Shown here one piece after another: positions 16,009 to 25,060 of a stretch of DNA of 64,000 nucleotides. A model generated the notes under the pieces. It ran no database searches and was not told where the DNA came from. It saw only the letters and a list, made by a program, of their open reading frames with translations. This DNA comes from JAAYHV01 sp964400515 (GTDB lineage: Bacteria > Bacillota > Clostridia > Peptostreptococcales > Anaerovoracaceae). Position numbers and translations under genes: made by a program. Numbering within the stretch: position 1 is the stretch's first letter; each line of letters starts with the position of its first letter. Where the stretch lies: NCBI GenBank assembly GCA_964400515.1, contig CAYNTJ010000008.1, positions 1 through 64,000 on the forward strand, in the 5' to 3' direction.

Positions 16009-16881
16009 TTATTTGCGCTTCCCGCCTTTGCTCTTCTTGTAATTTTTGGCCTTTTCTTCAGCTTCTTTTTTCTTGGCTCTTTCTTCAGCCTTTTTAAGCA
16101 TGCCGGACTTTGTTTTTCCTCCTACTTTTGTAATAGGGCTGGCTTGCTTTACTTTATACATATTAATCGGAAGTTCATCTTCAAGCTCGTCATCATCTTC
16201 ATCATAATCGTCTTCATCATTGCTCTTAGAAGCCTTTTTTGCAGCTTTAGCCTCCGCTTTTTCTTTTTTCTTTTTATCCTCGGCCACTATAGCTTCAACA
16301 GACTTACCTGTGCGCTTCGCCTCTTTATATGGATTCACTGTGTCTTTCTTAACTTCTTTATCTTTATCTCCGTCCTTTTTCATGGCCTTTTGAGAAAATA
16401 TAAATATCGCTACAAACATAACACCCATCATTCCCATGTTTATCATGGTATTTCTGGATTGATTCAATGTTGTAAAAGAAACCTCTTTATCTTGGTTTAA
16501 GGTATTACCCTCATCATCCATAAAATCCCCGCTTATTTTCAGGGTGTATGTGGAGTTTTCTTTAACCTCCAAGTCCGCCGAAGTATTATCCGCCAACACC
16601 ATCACTATTCCTTTTTCGTTAGGATTAGCTAAAACTCTTGTGGGTATAACGTTTCCTTCATCATCAACTATTGAAAAGCAGTCCTTGTTAGCTTCAATTG
16701 TTTCTTCTCCGGAAACACTATTATTGAAATATAGCTTAACTCCTAAATTTTCAATGGATGTGTTATTCTGTCCATCTGAAGGATAGGTGCTATCCAGCTC
16801 CAATTCTCCTGCGAATGCAAATATTCCTGACATTGCTACTATTAAAATAGTAAGACTAACTATTAGTCCTATTCTTTTCAT
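16009..16881 (-). CDS. Ig-like (Big_5) membrane protein with charged cytoplasmic tail
   Basis: A 290-aa predicted type I membrane protein. Residues 1-24 are a signal peptide, about 30-135 a SbsA-like Big_5 Ig fold (YPSDGQ.., FTTLNQS at its end), and about 143-163 a Met-rich membrane segment. A tail of over 120 residues follows, very rich in Lys/Ala with an acidic block (DEDDYDEDDDELEDE near 221-235). The tail resembles a nucleic-acid- or protein-binding linker. Function is unknown. It overlaps tadA by 4 bp and has a perfect SD (GGAGG). Position between tadA and ispE gives no clear clue. Confidence 0.75.
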   Translation of the reverse strand: MKRIGLIVSLTILIVAMSGIFAFAGELELDSTYPSDGQNNTSIENLGVKLYFNNSVSGEETIEANKDCFSIVDDEGNVIPTRVLANPNEKGIVMVLADNTSADLEVKENSTYTLKISGDFMDDEGNTLNQDKEVSFTTLNQSRNTMINMGMMGVMFVAIFIFSQKAMKKDGDKDKEVKKDTVNPYKEAKRTGKSVEAIVAEDKKKKEKAEAKAAKKASKSNDEDDYDEDDDELEDELPINMYKVKQASPITKVGGKTKSGMLKKAEERAKKKEAEEKAKNYKKSKGGKRK

Positions 16882-17375
16882 CTGTTTTCCTCCGATAATC
16901 TATTATTTCTTAAGCTAGAAAAAAAGTCTTTGAGTATTTTTTTACATTCCTCTTCTAAAATACCTTTTTCCACATTAACCCTATGATTAAGGTTTCCGTC
17001 GGAAACTATATTATATATAGAACCACATGCCCCTGTCTTGTTATCGCAAGTCCCTATAAACAAATTGCTTATACGGGCAAGCACTATTGCACCGGCGCAC
17101 ATGGCACAAGGCTCTAAAGTGACGAACATTGCGCAGTCTTTCAAGAGCCATGCCTCATCTTTAATCCTTTTAGATGCATCTTTAATACATAACATTTCCG
17201 CATGCGCAGTAGGATCCCTGTGAGTTCTGGTTAAATTGTATCCTCTTCCGATGATTTTACCATTTTTAACTATTACTGCACCCACGGGAATTTCCCCTAA
17301 TTCTTCTGCTTTCTTTGCAAGCATAAAAGCTTCATTCATAAAGCGTTCTTTATCATAATTATTAAACGTTTCCAT
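16878..17375 (-). CDS. tadA: tRNA-specific adenosine-34 deaminase
   Basis: About 165 aa. It deaminates A34 to inosine in tRNA-Arg(ACG). The zinc and catalytic motifs are TAHAEM (HAE) and PCAMCAGA (PCxxC), with GEIPVGAVIV upstream. The start is uncertain: I prefer the ATG at 17375, which gives family length. An ATG at 17339 is possible, and a TTG at 17444 would add 23 residues of unlike character. None has a strong SD. The stop overlaps the start of the downstream gene by 4 bp. It diverges from the CvpA gene. Confidence 0.93.
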   Translation of the reverse strand: METFNNYDKERFMNEAFMLAKKAEELGEIPVGAVIVKNGKIIGRGYNLTRTHRDPTAHAEMLCIKDASKRIKDEAWLLKDCAMFVTLEPCAMCAGAIVLARISNLFIGTCDNKTGACGSIYNIVSDGNLNHRVNVEKGILEEECKKILKDFFSSLRNNRLSEENR

Positions 17376-17438
17376 ACATTTCGTAATTTTATCACAATTA
17401 TTATAAAATTTCAACTGCTTAACAAAGATTATACTTCC

Positions 17439-17467
17439 TTGCAATTAATATATTAATAAGTTAAAAT
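17439..17467 (+). promoter_or_regulatory. Possible promoter of the CvpA/GNAT pair
   Basis: TTGCAA (17439-17444), 17-bp spacer, TAAAAT (17462-17467). Initiation would fall about at the SD, leaving a very short leader, so the assignment is uncertain. Confidence 0.35.
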
Positions 17468-17484
17468 TGGGTTGGAGGTATACT

Positions 17485-18108
17485 ATGATTTTAGATATAA
17501 TTATTGTTGCTATAATCCTTATTTCCGCTTATGTCGGTAAAAAAACAGGATTTGCCCTTACGGTTATTAATTTTACAAAATGGATTGGTATTATAGTTTT
17601 GGGCATAATATTTACACGGCCAATAAAAACCTTTTTAACGGACAACACCACCATGGATGAATGGCTATATAAAAAATTACAGGAAACCCTTTTGGAAACC
17701 TCGGATTTTAAATATCCGGAATTTTTTCCGGAAAATCTAACAAACATAAATGAAAACATTGCCGGCTATATGGCAAATTCGGTAGTGGGGGTTTTCATGA
17801 CATTAATGTCCTTCCTAATAGTTTTGCTTTTTATTGGATTAATCGCAATAATTCTAAGTGCCATTTTCTCTAAAAAACATAATAAGGATAATATCATAGG
17901 CGCTACCGATGGTTTCGTAGGCTTAGCCTTTGGTCTTTTGAGAGGAATATTAATAGTATGTATAATATTGGCAGTTATGATACCCGCAACAGGTTTTATT
18001 ATGCCTGACAAACTGGAAGCTGTAAATAAGGCATTAAGTGATTCATATATAGCTATCATATTATATGATAATAACCCGTTATTGCTTTTTTTAAATAACT
18101 ATTTATAG
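17485..18108 (+). CDS. CvpA family membrane protein
   Basis: A 207-aa protein with four hydrophobic segments (about 2-20, 28-46, 95-120 and 145-175), matching the CvpA family named after colicin V production. It begins with ILDIIIVAIILISAYVGKKTG, a typical CvpA opening. The family is linked to envelope integrity and possibly transport, and its mechanism is unknown. The ATG at 17485 is set by GGAGG at 17474-17478. A GNAT gene follows after 10 bp. Confidence 0.85.
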   Translation: MILDIIIVAIILISAYVGKKTGFALTVINFTKWIGIIVLGIIFTRPIKTFLTDNTTMDEWLYKKLQETLLETSDFKYPEFFPENLTNINENIAGYMANSVVGVFMTLMSFLIVLLFIGLIAIILSAIFSKKHNKDNIIGATDGFVGLAFGLLRGILIVCIILAVMIPATGFIMPDKLEAVNKALSDSYIAIILYDNNPLLLFLNNYL

Positions 18109-18118
18109 GGGGTAATTT

Positions 18119-18661
18119 ATGGAAAGTTATGGTAACAATATAACAGAAAGATTGCTAATCAGGCCTGCGATGTTTGAGGACTGTAAATATTTTTACGAAT
18201 GGGAAATGAATGATGAGGTTTCTAAATATTTCAGTATTCCGGAAAACCAAGATTATAACACCGTAGTAAAAGAATTTGTCTTAAATGAGCAAAATCCGGA
18301 GACAGAGCAGTATACAATAATTAGAAACGATACCAATATTCCCATAGGAAGAATACATCTTGGTAGCATATCAAGAAAACTAGATTCTTTAGAGATCTAT
18401 CGTATTTATATAGGTGATCCAACCTTAAGAAATCAGGGATACGGAAGGGAAGCCCTTAAATGGTGCTTGGATAGGGCCTTTAAATATGACACATTCCATA
18501 GGGTTTATTTGGACTATTACTCGGGAAACGACAACGCAGCTCACCTTTATGAATCCATGGGCTTTAATCATATCGGACTGGCTAGAGGCGCTTGTAAGAA
18601 GAATGGTAAGTATTACGATGTGAATCTTATGGATATTATTAGAGAAGATTATTTGAAATAA
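18119..18661 (+). CDS. GNAT family N-acetyltransferase (RimJ/RimL-like)
   Basis: A 180-aa acetyltransferase of the Acetyltransf_3/RimL type. It opens with ITERLLIRPA, and the acetyl-CoA loop is LRNQGYGREALKW (about 101-113). YSGNDNAAHLYESMGF is the C-terminal signature. The substrate (protein N-terminus, polyamine or amino sugar) cannot be assigned. It is the second and last gene of the CvpA unit. Confidence 0.88.
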   Translation: MESYGNNITERLLIRPAMFEDCKYFYEWEMNDEVSKYFSIPENQDYNTVVKEFVLNEQNPETEQYTIIRNDTNIPIGRIHLGSISRKLDSLEIYRIYIGDPTLRNQGYGREALKWCLDRAFKYDTFHRVYLDYYSGNDNAAHLYESMGFNHIGLARGACKKNGKYYDVNLMDIIREDYLK

Positions 18662-18975
18662 CTTTACTGATAATGAAATTATTTTTATTTATGCCGCTTT
18701 TACCTTGAATTAGGGCTTAAATCTCACTATTTGGTATAATTAACTATACCTAACACTATTTATAGTATTTTCCAAGGCATTGTTTGATAAAATAATGCCT
18801 TTTTACTTTTTATTGTCAATCAATTGTATATTTATTAATTTATTAGGCTCTATCCCTTTAATTTCAAGCTTTTTCCAATCATTGTTATTTAACTATATAT
18901 AACCGGTAAAACAATTAAAACCATTGAAAATAACGGGCTTGAATGTTGCTCTTATGTGCATTATTTTTCATTTTA
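18662..18975. other. AT-rich intergenic stretch without a gene
   Basis: About 310 bp between the GNAT gene and the promoter of the ICMT-GH3 operon. It contains a small palindrome GGTATA/TATACC (18733-18750) and the terminator at 18774-18804. Otherwise I see nothing: no SD-preceded reading frame and no recognisable RNA. Confidence 0.6.
18774..18804 (+). terminator. Probable terminator of the CvpA/GNAT unit
   Basis: 8-bp stem AAGGCATT/AATGCCTT with a 12-base loop, followed by TTTT. It lies about 110 bp after the GNAT stop. Confidence 0.55.
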
Positions 18976-19004
18976 TTGATTACCATTTGCCCTTAATGTA
19001 TAAT
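18976..19004 (+). promoter_or_regulatory. Sigma-A promoter of the ICMT-GH3-HDGYP operon
   Basis: TTGATT (18976-18981), 17-bp spacer, consensus TATAAT (18999-19004). The first start codon is 31 bp further on. Confidence 0.75.
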
Positions 19005-19034
19005 TATTTCGTGATCAAAATAAGGAGTTAGACT

Positions 19035-19583
19035 ATGGCTTACATACTGATATTACTAGCATTTACAATGTTTATCATCTATGATTACAATCAAATAATG
19101 AATAATTATAAATTTTTGCGTCCATTATTCTTTTTAGGCGCATTAATTATGGTTGGCGTAACCCTTTTTGTCTTCATTAACGCTGATACAGGTTTTAGCT
19201 TTGGTTACGCTTTTACTATTATCTTTTATGCTTTAGCCTTTGTATCATTAATTATGCTGGTATATACATTATTCTTTGCAATACCCTTTGAAGACGCATA
19301 TATAAAAGGGTCAAAGCAAAAATTATGCACCAAAGGTATATATTCTTTGTGCAGACATCCGGGGGTTTTATTCCTTTCAAACTTTTATTTGTTATTAAGT
19401 TTAGGCAAGGGAAGCTATCAGCTTATATATCTTTGGATATTGGTTACATTATGTAACCTGGTATATGTTACTATACAGGACAAATATACCTTCCCCGTAC
19501 TATTTGAGGATTATTCGAAATATAAGGAAAAAACGCCATTTGTTTTCCCTAAAATAAAAAACCGTGAGGAGACACAAAAATGA
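19035..19583 (+). CDS. ICMT/PEMT-like membrane methyltransferase-family protein
   Basis: A 182-aa protein with about five membrane segments. CTKGIYSLCRHPGVLF (about 98-112) matches the G-x-Y-x-x-x-RHP signature of isoprenylcysteine carboxyl methyltransferase and phospholipid N-methyltransferase families. Near the C-terminus those enzymes usually have an E-x-x-L/Y-x-x-x-Y-x-x-Y motif; LFEDYSKYKEKTPFVFP fits loosely. Methylation of a small carboxylate or lipid at the membrane is plausible but unproven. It is first gene of a three-gene unit; its TGA overlaps the next ATG (ATGA). Confidence 0.7.
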   Translation: MAYILILLAFTMFIIYDYNQIMNNYKFLRPLFFLGALIMVGVTLFVFINADTGFSFGYAFTIIFYALAFVSLIMLVYTLFFAIPFEDAYIKGSKQKLCTKGIYSLCRHPGVLFLSNFYLLLSLGKGSYQLIYLWILVTLCNLVYVTIQDKYTFPVLFEDYSKYKEKTPFVFPKIKNREETQK

Positions 19584-21196
19584 ACTATGGAGATAAACTA
19601 AAAAACCAAAAGGGTGATGTTCTTTGGGACGAATATTGTGGTTTTTTGAATTTATCCATTGATGAGTTCATGGTAATCCAGGATCGCCTTCTTCGTGAAC
19701 AGCTTAACAAATGGCTGAACTGCAACCTGGGAAAATCAATTGCCAAAGGTCACACTCCTAAAACTATGGACGAATTCAGAAAGCAAATTCCTCTTACCGG
19801 ATACGAGGACTATGCAGATTTTTTATTGAATAAAAGAGAAAATGATTTACCTGAGAAACCGCTGCTTTGGATTGAGACCACATGGGAGGGGGGTAAAAAC
19901 CCAATTAAAACCGCCCCATATACCCAAGGAATGATAGATGTATTTAGGCATAATCTTCTATCGGTAACCACCTTATCTTCATCCAACATGAATAAGCGTA
20001 CAAGCTTAAAAAATGGCGACAATGTTCTTTTTGGCTTGGCTCCTCTTCCATATTTTACCGGGCTTTATCCTTTGGTTTTTGAAGAAGAGTTAAACCTAAA
20101 CTTTTTACCGCCTGTTTCAGAAGCCAATAAAATGTCCTTTGGCGAGAGAAACAAAAAGGGCTTCGCCATGGGAATAGAAAAAGGAATAGATGCGTTTTTT
20201 GGTTTGAGTAGTGTAATTCACTATATGACCAAAGTATTTGAAAATCCCGAAAAGTCTTCGGGATCTAAGGGGTATAAGGTTTCACCAAAAATGGCTCTGC
20301 GCTATTTAAACGCAAAATTTAGATGCGACAGGGAGCAACGAAACATGTTACCTAAGGATATATTTAAACTAAAAGCTCTTCTTTGTGCGGGAACGGATAC
20401 CTACTGCTACAAAGAGTATTTGGAAAATGCCTGGGGAATAAAGCCTCATGAAGTTTTTGCAGGCACAGAGCTTTCCATGATATCAACGGAAACCCTTAAC
20501 CACAACGGTATGGTTCTCTTTCCTGATGCCTGCCTTTATGAGTTTATACCGGAAATAGAATATGAAAAAAACAGACATAACCCGAATTATACTCCTAAGA
20601 CATGTTTATTAAACGAAATAGAAAATGGTCAAAATTATGAACTTGTTATCACTTCGTTAAAGGGTGGCGCCTTCGTAAGATATAGAATGGGAGATTTCTT
20701 CAGATGTTTAAACAAAACAGGGGATACTTCCACAAGTCTACCTCTTTTGTGTTTTGTGGATAGGGCTCCAACGGTTATAGACATAGCAGGATTTACAAGA
20801 ATTACAGAAAAATCCATATCAGATGTTATTACCCTTTCAAAGCTTCCGATATCAGATTGGTTTGCAAAGAAGGAATATACCAAGGACAGAAAACCATATC
20901 TTCATTTGTATGTTGAGATAAATGCTAAGGATTTGGATAATTCCGCTTTGAGTTGCCAATTGCTGCAGGATCACTTGAAAGCATACTTCAAGTTCTTTGA
21001 TACGGACTACAATGACTTGGAAAAAATGTTGGGAATAAAACCCCTTTTGATTACGACTTTAAAAACCGGATCTTTATCTGAATATAAGAAGAAAACCGGT
21101 TTTGAAATAGATAAGATGAATCCAAAAACTCATGATGTAAATGCATTATTGAGTTGGATTAAATCAAATGAATCCGATGGGAGGATTTATATATGA
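19580..21196 (+). CDS. GH3-family acyl-acid-amido synthetase-like enzyme
   Basis: A 538-aa protein of the GH3 (auxin-responsive promoter) superfamily, an ANL-type adenylating family that in plants joins auxin, jasmonate or benzoates to amino acids. Family landmarks are the N-terminal LNKWLNCNLGKSI (45-56), the ATP loop region ETTWEGGKNPIKTAPYTQGM (about 95-115; plants have SS/GTTxGxxK), the middle GTELSMIS (about 295) and YRMGDFFRC (about 370), followed by the IDIAGFTRITEK hinge. Bacterial GH3 proteins are rarely characterised. It is coupled by 4-bp overlaps to the genes on both sides. The substrate is unknown. Confidence 0.82.
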   Translation: MNYGDKLKNQKGDVLWDEYCGFLNLSIDEFMVIQDRLLREQLNKWLNCNLGKSIAKGHTPKTMDEFRKQIPLTGYEDYADFLLNKRENDLPEKPLLWIETTWEGGKNPIKTAPYTQGMIDVFRHNLLSVTTLSSSNMNKRTSLKNGDNVLFGLAPLPYFTGLYPLVFEEELNLNFLPPVSEANKMSFGERNKKGFAMGIEKGIDAFFGLSSVIHYMTKVFENPEKSSGSKGYKVSPKMALRYLNAKFRCDREQRNMLPKDIFKLKALLCAGTDTYCYKEYLENAWGIKPHEVFAGTELSMISTETLNHNGMVLFPDACLYEFIPEIEYEKNRHNPNYTPKTCLLNEIENGQNYELVITSLKGGAFVRYRMGDFFRCLNKTGDTSTSLPLLCFVDRAPTVIDIAGFTRITEKSISDVITLSKLPISDWFAKKEYTKDRKPYLHLYVEINAKDLDNSALSCQLLQDHLKAYFKFFDTDYNDLEKMLGIKPLLITTLKTGSLSEYKKKTGFEIDKMNPKTHDVNALLSWIKSNESDGRIYI

Positions 21197-23727
21197 TGCA
21201 TAGTGTGCCATATATTCAAATACCTGCCATTGCTATGCTGTGCTACTTAGTACTGGTTTTAGCGATGTTATCATCAAAGAAGAGCAAAATAATCAATGCT
21301 TTTACTTTGTATTTGCTTGTGTTCATATTATGGACAGGTGGTTCTGTTTTGATGAGAATGCAATTTTACCCGGGTTATGAATTTTGGTATCAGGTTTCAA
21401 TATTAAGTGTATTTTCCCTTGCCTTCTTCCTATATCATTTCCTTTACTGCTATTTGGATTACAATAACCATATCATGCACAGAATATGGGGGGTTTTAAC
21501 TTTAGCACTTCTGGCTTTCACATATATGGAGATATTCTTACCTTTACCATCTATACAATACACCGAAGATGGTAAGGCTATATTTATTTACTCGGCTGAT
21601 TGGATGTTGGTTTTCCCTACAGTTTTGACCCTTTTAATCATACTAAGTATAGTAAAGATGGTGTATCACAGTTATAAGAAGGATGATGTTGCGGTACTTT
21701 CTTTAAGGCCATTCCTTTTAGGTAGCACCATACTTGTTTTAGGTAATGTCGTTTCGGTATTGCCGGGCAACATTTTCCCATGGGATACTTTATCCGGTAT
21801 AATAAACGCCATATTCGCATTCTATGTATTAACCAGCAGAAGAATTTTCAAGCTCACCCTATTGGTGTCTAGATCCGTGCTGATATTTATAAGTATTATC
21901 ATTGCCACTATAATTAATATTCCGATGATTGGCATAATCAGTAATATAATAGACAATCGTTTTCCTGATTTCGGCGAGAACAAAATAGTAATACAATGCA
22001 TAATTTTTTCAATATGTATATTGGTTATCTATAAGCTTATAGAGCTTGCAACTAATTTGCTTTTTATGAAAAAAGAGCAGATCAACAATGATTCGTTAAA
22101 AACCTTCAGCTCTAAGGTGGCTGATAGTTTAGACAGTAAAACTATATTGGAGCTAACCCAGTCGGTGCTTTTAGAGGGCTTACCAATCAACAAGGTCTAC
22201 TTTTTAATCTATGATAAAAGCGGCGATAGGTATGCCACAATATATTCTTCTAATCCGCTGGCTGACAACGCTTTGGAATTTAATACTGATGCTCCCCTTA
22301 TAAAGAATATTGAGCAAAAGAATTCAAGTCTGTTTATTAGTGATATAAGAAAAACAGCTCAATATAAAGCCATGTGGGAATCCGAAAAGGAATTGATAAG
22401 AAGATATAATATATGTGCTTTGATGCCTCTTAAAGACGATAATGATAATTTATTCGGCATAATTGCTTTAGGCGACATTGATGCAAGAGGTTCATTTGAT
22501 TATAATTCTGTAAATTTCATGGAATCAATTAGGGCAATATCCGCAATAGGCCTAAGAAATGCAACAAAATATGAAAAGGCCCAGCTTGAAGCAATAACCG
22601 ATCCTTTAACGGGCTTGTACAACAGAAACTACTTTTTGGACACTTTAAAAAATACAATTACTAATAAGTCCGTAGAGTCTTTGGCTTTGCTGCTTATTAA
22701 TATTGATGACTTCAGATTATATAATGAGCTATATGGTTCCACAGAAGGCGATGCATCTTTAGTAAAAATCTCCACTATAATCAGCAACACTGTGGGTACT
22801 GATGGTTATGTGGGAAGATTCAGCGGTAAAGAATTTGCAGTTTATCTACCAAACAAGACCCATTTACAGGCTTTGGATTTGGCCAAAAACCTCCAGCAGC
22901 AGATATCAGAAATCAATAAGAATAATTCGACATTGGATTTAAAGAGTTTGACCTTTAGCGGAGGAATATGCGTTTACCCTTACAGTGCGGCAACCTTCAA
23001 CGAACTTATAACCAATACAAATATGGCTGTCTATCAGGCAAAGCATAGCGGTAAGAACAGAATAGTAACATATCAAAAAGAAGATTCTTTAAATACTTAT
23101 GAGGGCTCTCATAACAGCAAGCAACTAAAAAGAACAAAGGCTTACGAAGAATATGCTTCCACCATATATGCATTAACTGCAGCAATCGACGCAAAGGACC
23201 ATTATACATTTAACCACAGTCAAAATGTGGCCATATATGCATCTGTTTTGGCAAAGCATGCGGGTCTGAACGAAGCCCACTCCGAGTTGATATATGAAGC
23301 CGGGTTGCTTCACGATATAGGTAAAATTGCCATACCGGAGCAGATATTATCAAAGCCGGGGCAATTGACTGATGAAGAATATAGGGTTATGCAATCCCAT
23401 GTTAAAAACTCAATAGAAATAATCAGGCATCTTCCTAACTTGGATTATCTGATTCCGGCGGTAACAGGTCACCATGAAAGATGGGACGGCAAGGGTTACC
23501 CAAGGTCTTTGTCGGGAGATGAAATACCTATAAGTTCCCGATGTTTAGCTTTGGCCGACTCCTTTGATGCCATGTTATCAAAGCGTTCATATAAGGATTC
23601 CTTCACAGTGGAATATGCCTGCGATGAGATAATAAAAAAAGCCGGACTTCAGTTTGATCCTGAATTGGCCTTTTTATTCGTAGATTTAGTTAAAAAAGGT
23701 ATAATATATGTAGATATGTCAAAATAA
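21193..23727 (+). CDS. 7TM-GAF-degenerate GGDEF-HD-GYP signalling protein
   Basis: An 844-aa membrane regulator. About residues 1-235 form a histidine-kinase-like N-terminal 7TM sensor; 240-290 holds one more hydrophobic pair. Residues 305-460 are a GAF-like domain, 470-630 a GGDEF domain and 645-840 an HD-GYP domain. The cyclase signature is SGKEF (544-548) instead of GGDEF, so synthesis of c-di-GMP is unlikely. The HD-GYP site is intact: H707-D708 (LLHDIGK) and H760-H761-E..GKGYP, so it is probably a c-di-GMP phosphodiesterase. The start overlaps the GH3 stop. It ends in a bidirectional terminator. Confidence 0.9.
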   Translation: MMHSVPYIQIPAIAMLCYLVLVLAMLSSKKSKIINAFTLYLLVFILWTGGSVLMRMQFYPGYEFWYQVSILSVFSLAFFLYHFLYCYLDYNNHIMHRIWGVLTLALLAFTYMEIFLPLPSIQYTEDGKAIFIYSADWMLVFPTVLTLLIILSIVKMVYHSYKKDDVAVLSLRPFLLGSTILVLGNVVSVLPGNIFPWDTLSGIINAIFAFYVLTSRRIFKLTLLVSRSVLIFISIIIATIINIPMIGIISNIIDNRFPDFGENKIVIQCIIFSICILVIYKLIELATNLLFMKKEQINNDSLKTFSSKVADSLDSKTILELTQSVLLEGLPINKVYFLIYDKSGDRYATIYSSNPLADNALEFNTDAPLIKNIEQKNSSLFISDIRKTAQYKAMWESEKELIRRYNICALMPLKDDNDNLFGIIALGDIDARGSFDYNSVNFMESIRAISAIGLRNATKYEKAQLEAITDPLTGLYNRNYFLDTLKNTITNKSVESLALLLINIDDFRLYNELYGSTEGDASLVKISTIISNTVGTDGYVGRFSGKEFAVYLPNKTHLQALDLAKNLQQQISEINKNNSTLDLKSLTFSGGICVYPYSAATFNELITNTNMAVYQAKHSGKNRIVTYQKEDSLNTYEGSHNSKQLKRTKAYEEYASTIYALTAAIDAKDHYTFNHSQNVAIYASVLAKHAGLNEAHSELIYEAGLLHDIGKIAIPEQILSKPGQLTDEEYRVMQSHVKNSIEIIRHLPNLDYLIPAVTGHHERWDGKGYPRSLSGDEIPISSRCLALADSFDAMLSKRSYKDSFTVEYACDEIIKKAGLQFDPELAFLFVDLVKKGIIYVDMSK

Positions 23728-23749
23728 CCCAATATTAAATTGGGTTATT
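23723..23749. terminator. Bidirectional terminator between HD-GYP gene and lpdA
   Basis: 11-bp stem AATAACCCAAT/ATTGGGTTATT with a 5-base loop, with T-rich flanks on both strands. The stop codons of both convergent genes lie in its two arms. Confidence 0.85.
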
Positions 23750-25052
23750 TATTTGCCGCCTCAAATATACCTTCGCTAAAAGTAGGATGGGGATGTATTA
23801 GCTCCCTAATATCCTTAAGGGTTGCATTAAGCTTTATTGCTAAAGATAATTCTGATATCATTTCCGTTGCCCTTCCGCACATTATTTGTGCCCCCAAAAT
23901 TCTTTCATCTTCTAGAGAATACAAAATCTTTATAAACCCTCTGTCTTCTCCGTTTATCACCGTTTTACCATTGGCTGACATTGGATATTTCGCAGTATGA
24001 TATAAAACACCCAGCTCCTTAGCTTTTTTTTCATCAAGTCCCACGGTGGCTATTTCGGGATTTGTATAAACACAGCCGGGCACTATATCCATGTCTATTT
24101 TATCAACTTTATTTAGAATAAAATTTATGACATTGCGTCCCATTGATGATGCAACATGGGCTAATTGAACTCCTCCCATAGCATCTCCTATGGCATAGAT
24201 ATTAGGTATATTTGTACGCATATCTTTATCCACTTTTATATGTCCCTTCTCAGTTTCTACTTTTATTTCACTTCTTTTAATGAAATCTAAATTAGGAACC
24301 CTACCGATGCAAACTAGTATTCTTTCGGAAAACATGATGCTCTCTTCACCGTTATTCTCATAAACACAGTTAAGCCCATTATCCGTAGCTTCTATTCTTT
24401 TTACCATTGAAGATGTATAAATGTTCACTCCCCTTTTTTTCATTATCATTTTAAGGTTCTGCCCTATTTCTTTATCGAAATCCGGAAGCAAGCTTCCCTT
24501 TGCTTCCACAACATTTACCTCTACCCCAAGATTATTGAATATGGTGGCAAATTCCGAGCCTATCACACCACCTCCGATAATTGTAATGGATTTAAATTCC
24601 TTACTAAAATCCGACAATATTTCCTTGCTGGTGCATACACCTTCATTTTTTATACCTTCAATGTTTGGTATAATTGACCTTGATCCTGTAGCGATGATTA
24701 AAAAATCAAACTCGATTGTATTATCGTTAAAAGCCAACATGTTTTCGGAAACTAAAGTATAATCGCCCTTAACTAGAGCTATTCCTGCTTTTTTTAATCG
24801 TAATTCAAGCCCTTCTGAAAGCTTTTCCACAACATCTTTTTTAGCTTCCTCTATCAACTCCCAGTTACTTTCCTTTTTGCTTGAGTTCAATAAAATTGAT
24901 TTAGTTGGTATACAGCCATAATGAAGGCATGTTCCGCCAATCTTTTCCTTTTCGATTATAGCAATTTTTAAGTCATTTTTTGCTGCGGTAAATGCAGCCT
25001 CATACCCTGCCGGTCCGCCACCTATTATGACTATGTCATATTTAGTATTCAT
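23745..25052 (-). CDS. lpdA: Dihydrolipoyl dehydrogenase
   Basis: A 435-aa flavoprotein that reoxidises the dihydrolipoyl arm of the H-protein (L-protein). The FAD motif GGGPAG (11-16), the redox disulfide Cys42/Cys47 (GGTCLHYGC), the NAD motif GGGVIGSEFA (near 167) and the C-terminal HPHPTFSEG (His/Glu proton relay) are present. It is slightly shorter than the usual 450-470 aa. It is last gene of the glycine cleavage operon, 8 bp after lplA. Confidence 0.95.
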   Translation of the reverse strand: MNTKYDIVIIGGGPAGYEAAFTAAKNDLKIAIIEKEKIGGTCLHYGCIPTKSILLNSSKKESNWELIEEAKKDVVEKLSEGLELRLKKAGIALVKGDYTLVSENMLAFNDNTIEFDFLIIATGSRSIIPNIEGIKNEGVCTSKEILSDFSKEFKSITIIGGGVIGSEFATIFNNLGVEVNVVEAKGSLLPDFDKEIGQNLKMIMKKRGVNIYTSSMVKRIEATDNGLNCVYENNGEESIMFSERILVCIGRVPNLDFIKRSEIKVETEKGHIKVDKDMRTNIPNIYAIGDAMGGVQLAHVASSMGRNVINFILNKVDKIDMDIVPGCVYTNPEIATVGLDEKKAKELGVLYHTAKYPMSANGKTVINGEDRGFIKILYSLEDERILGAQIMCGRATEMISELSLAIKLNATLKDIRELIHPHPTFSEGIFEAANK

Positions 25053-25060
25053 ATTAACCC

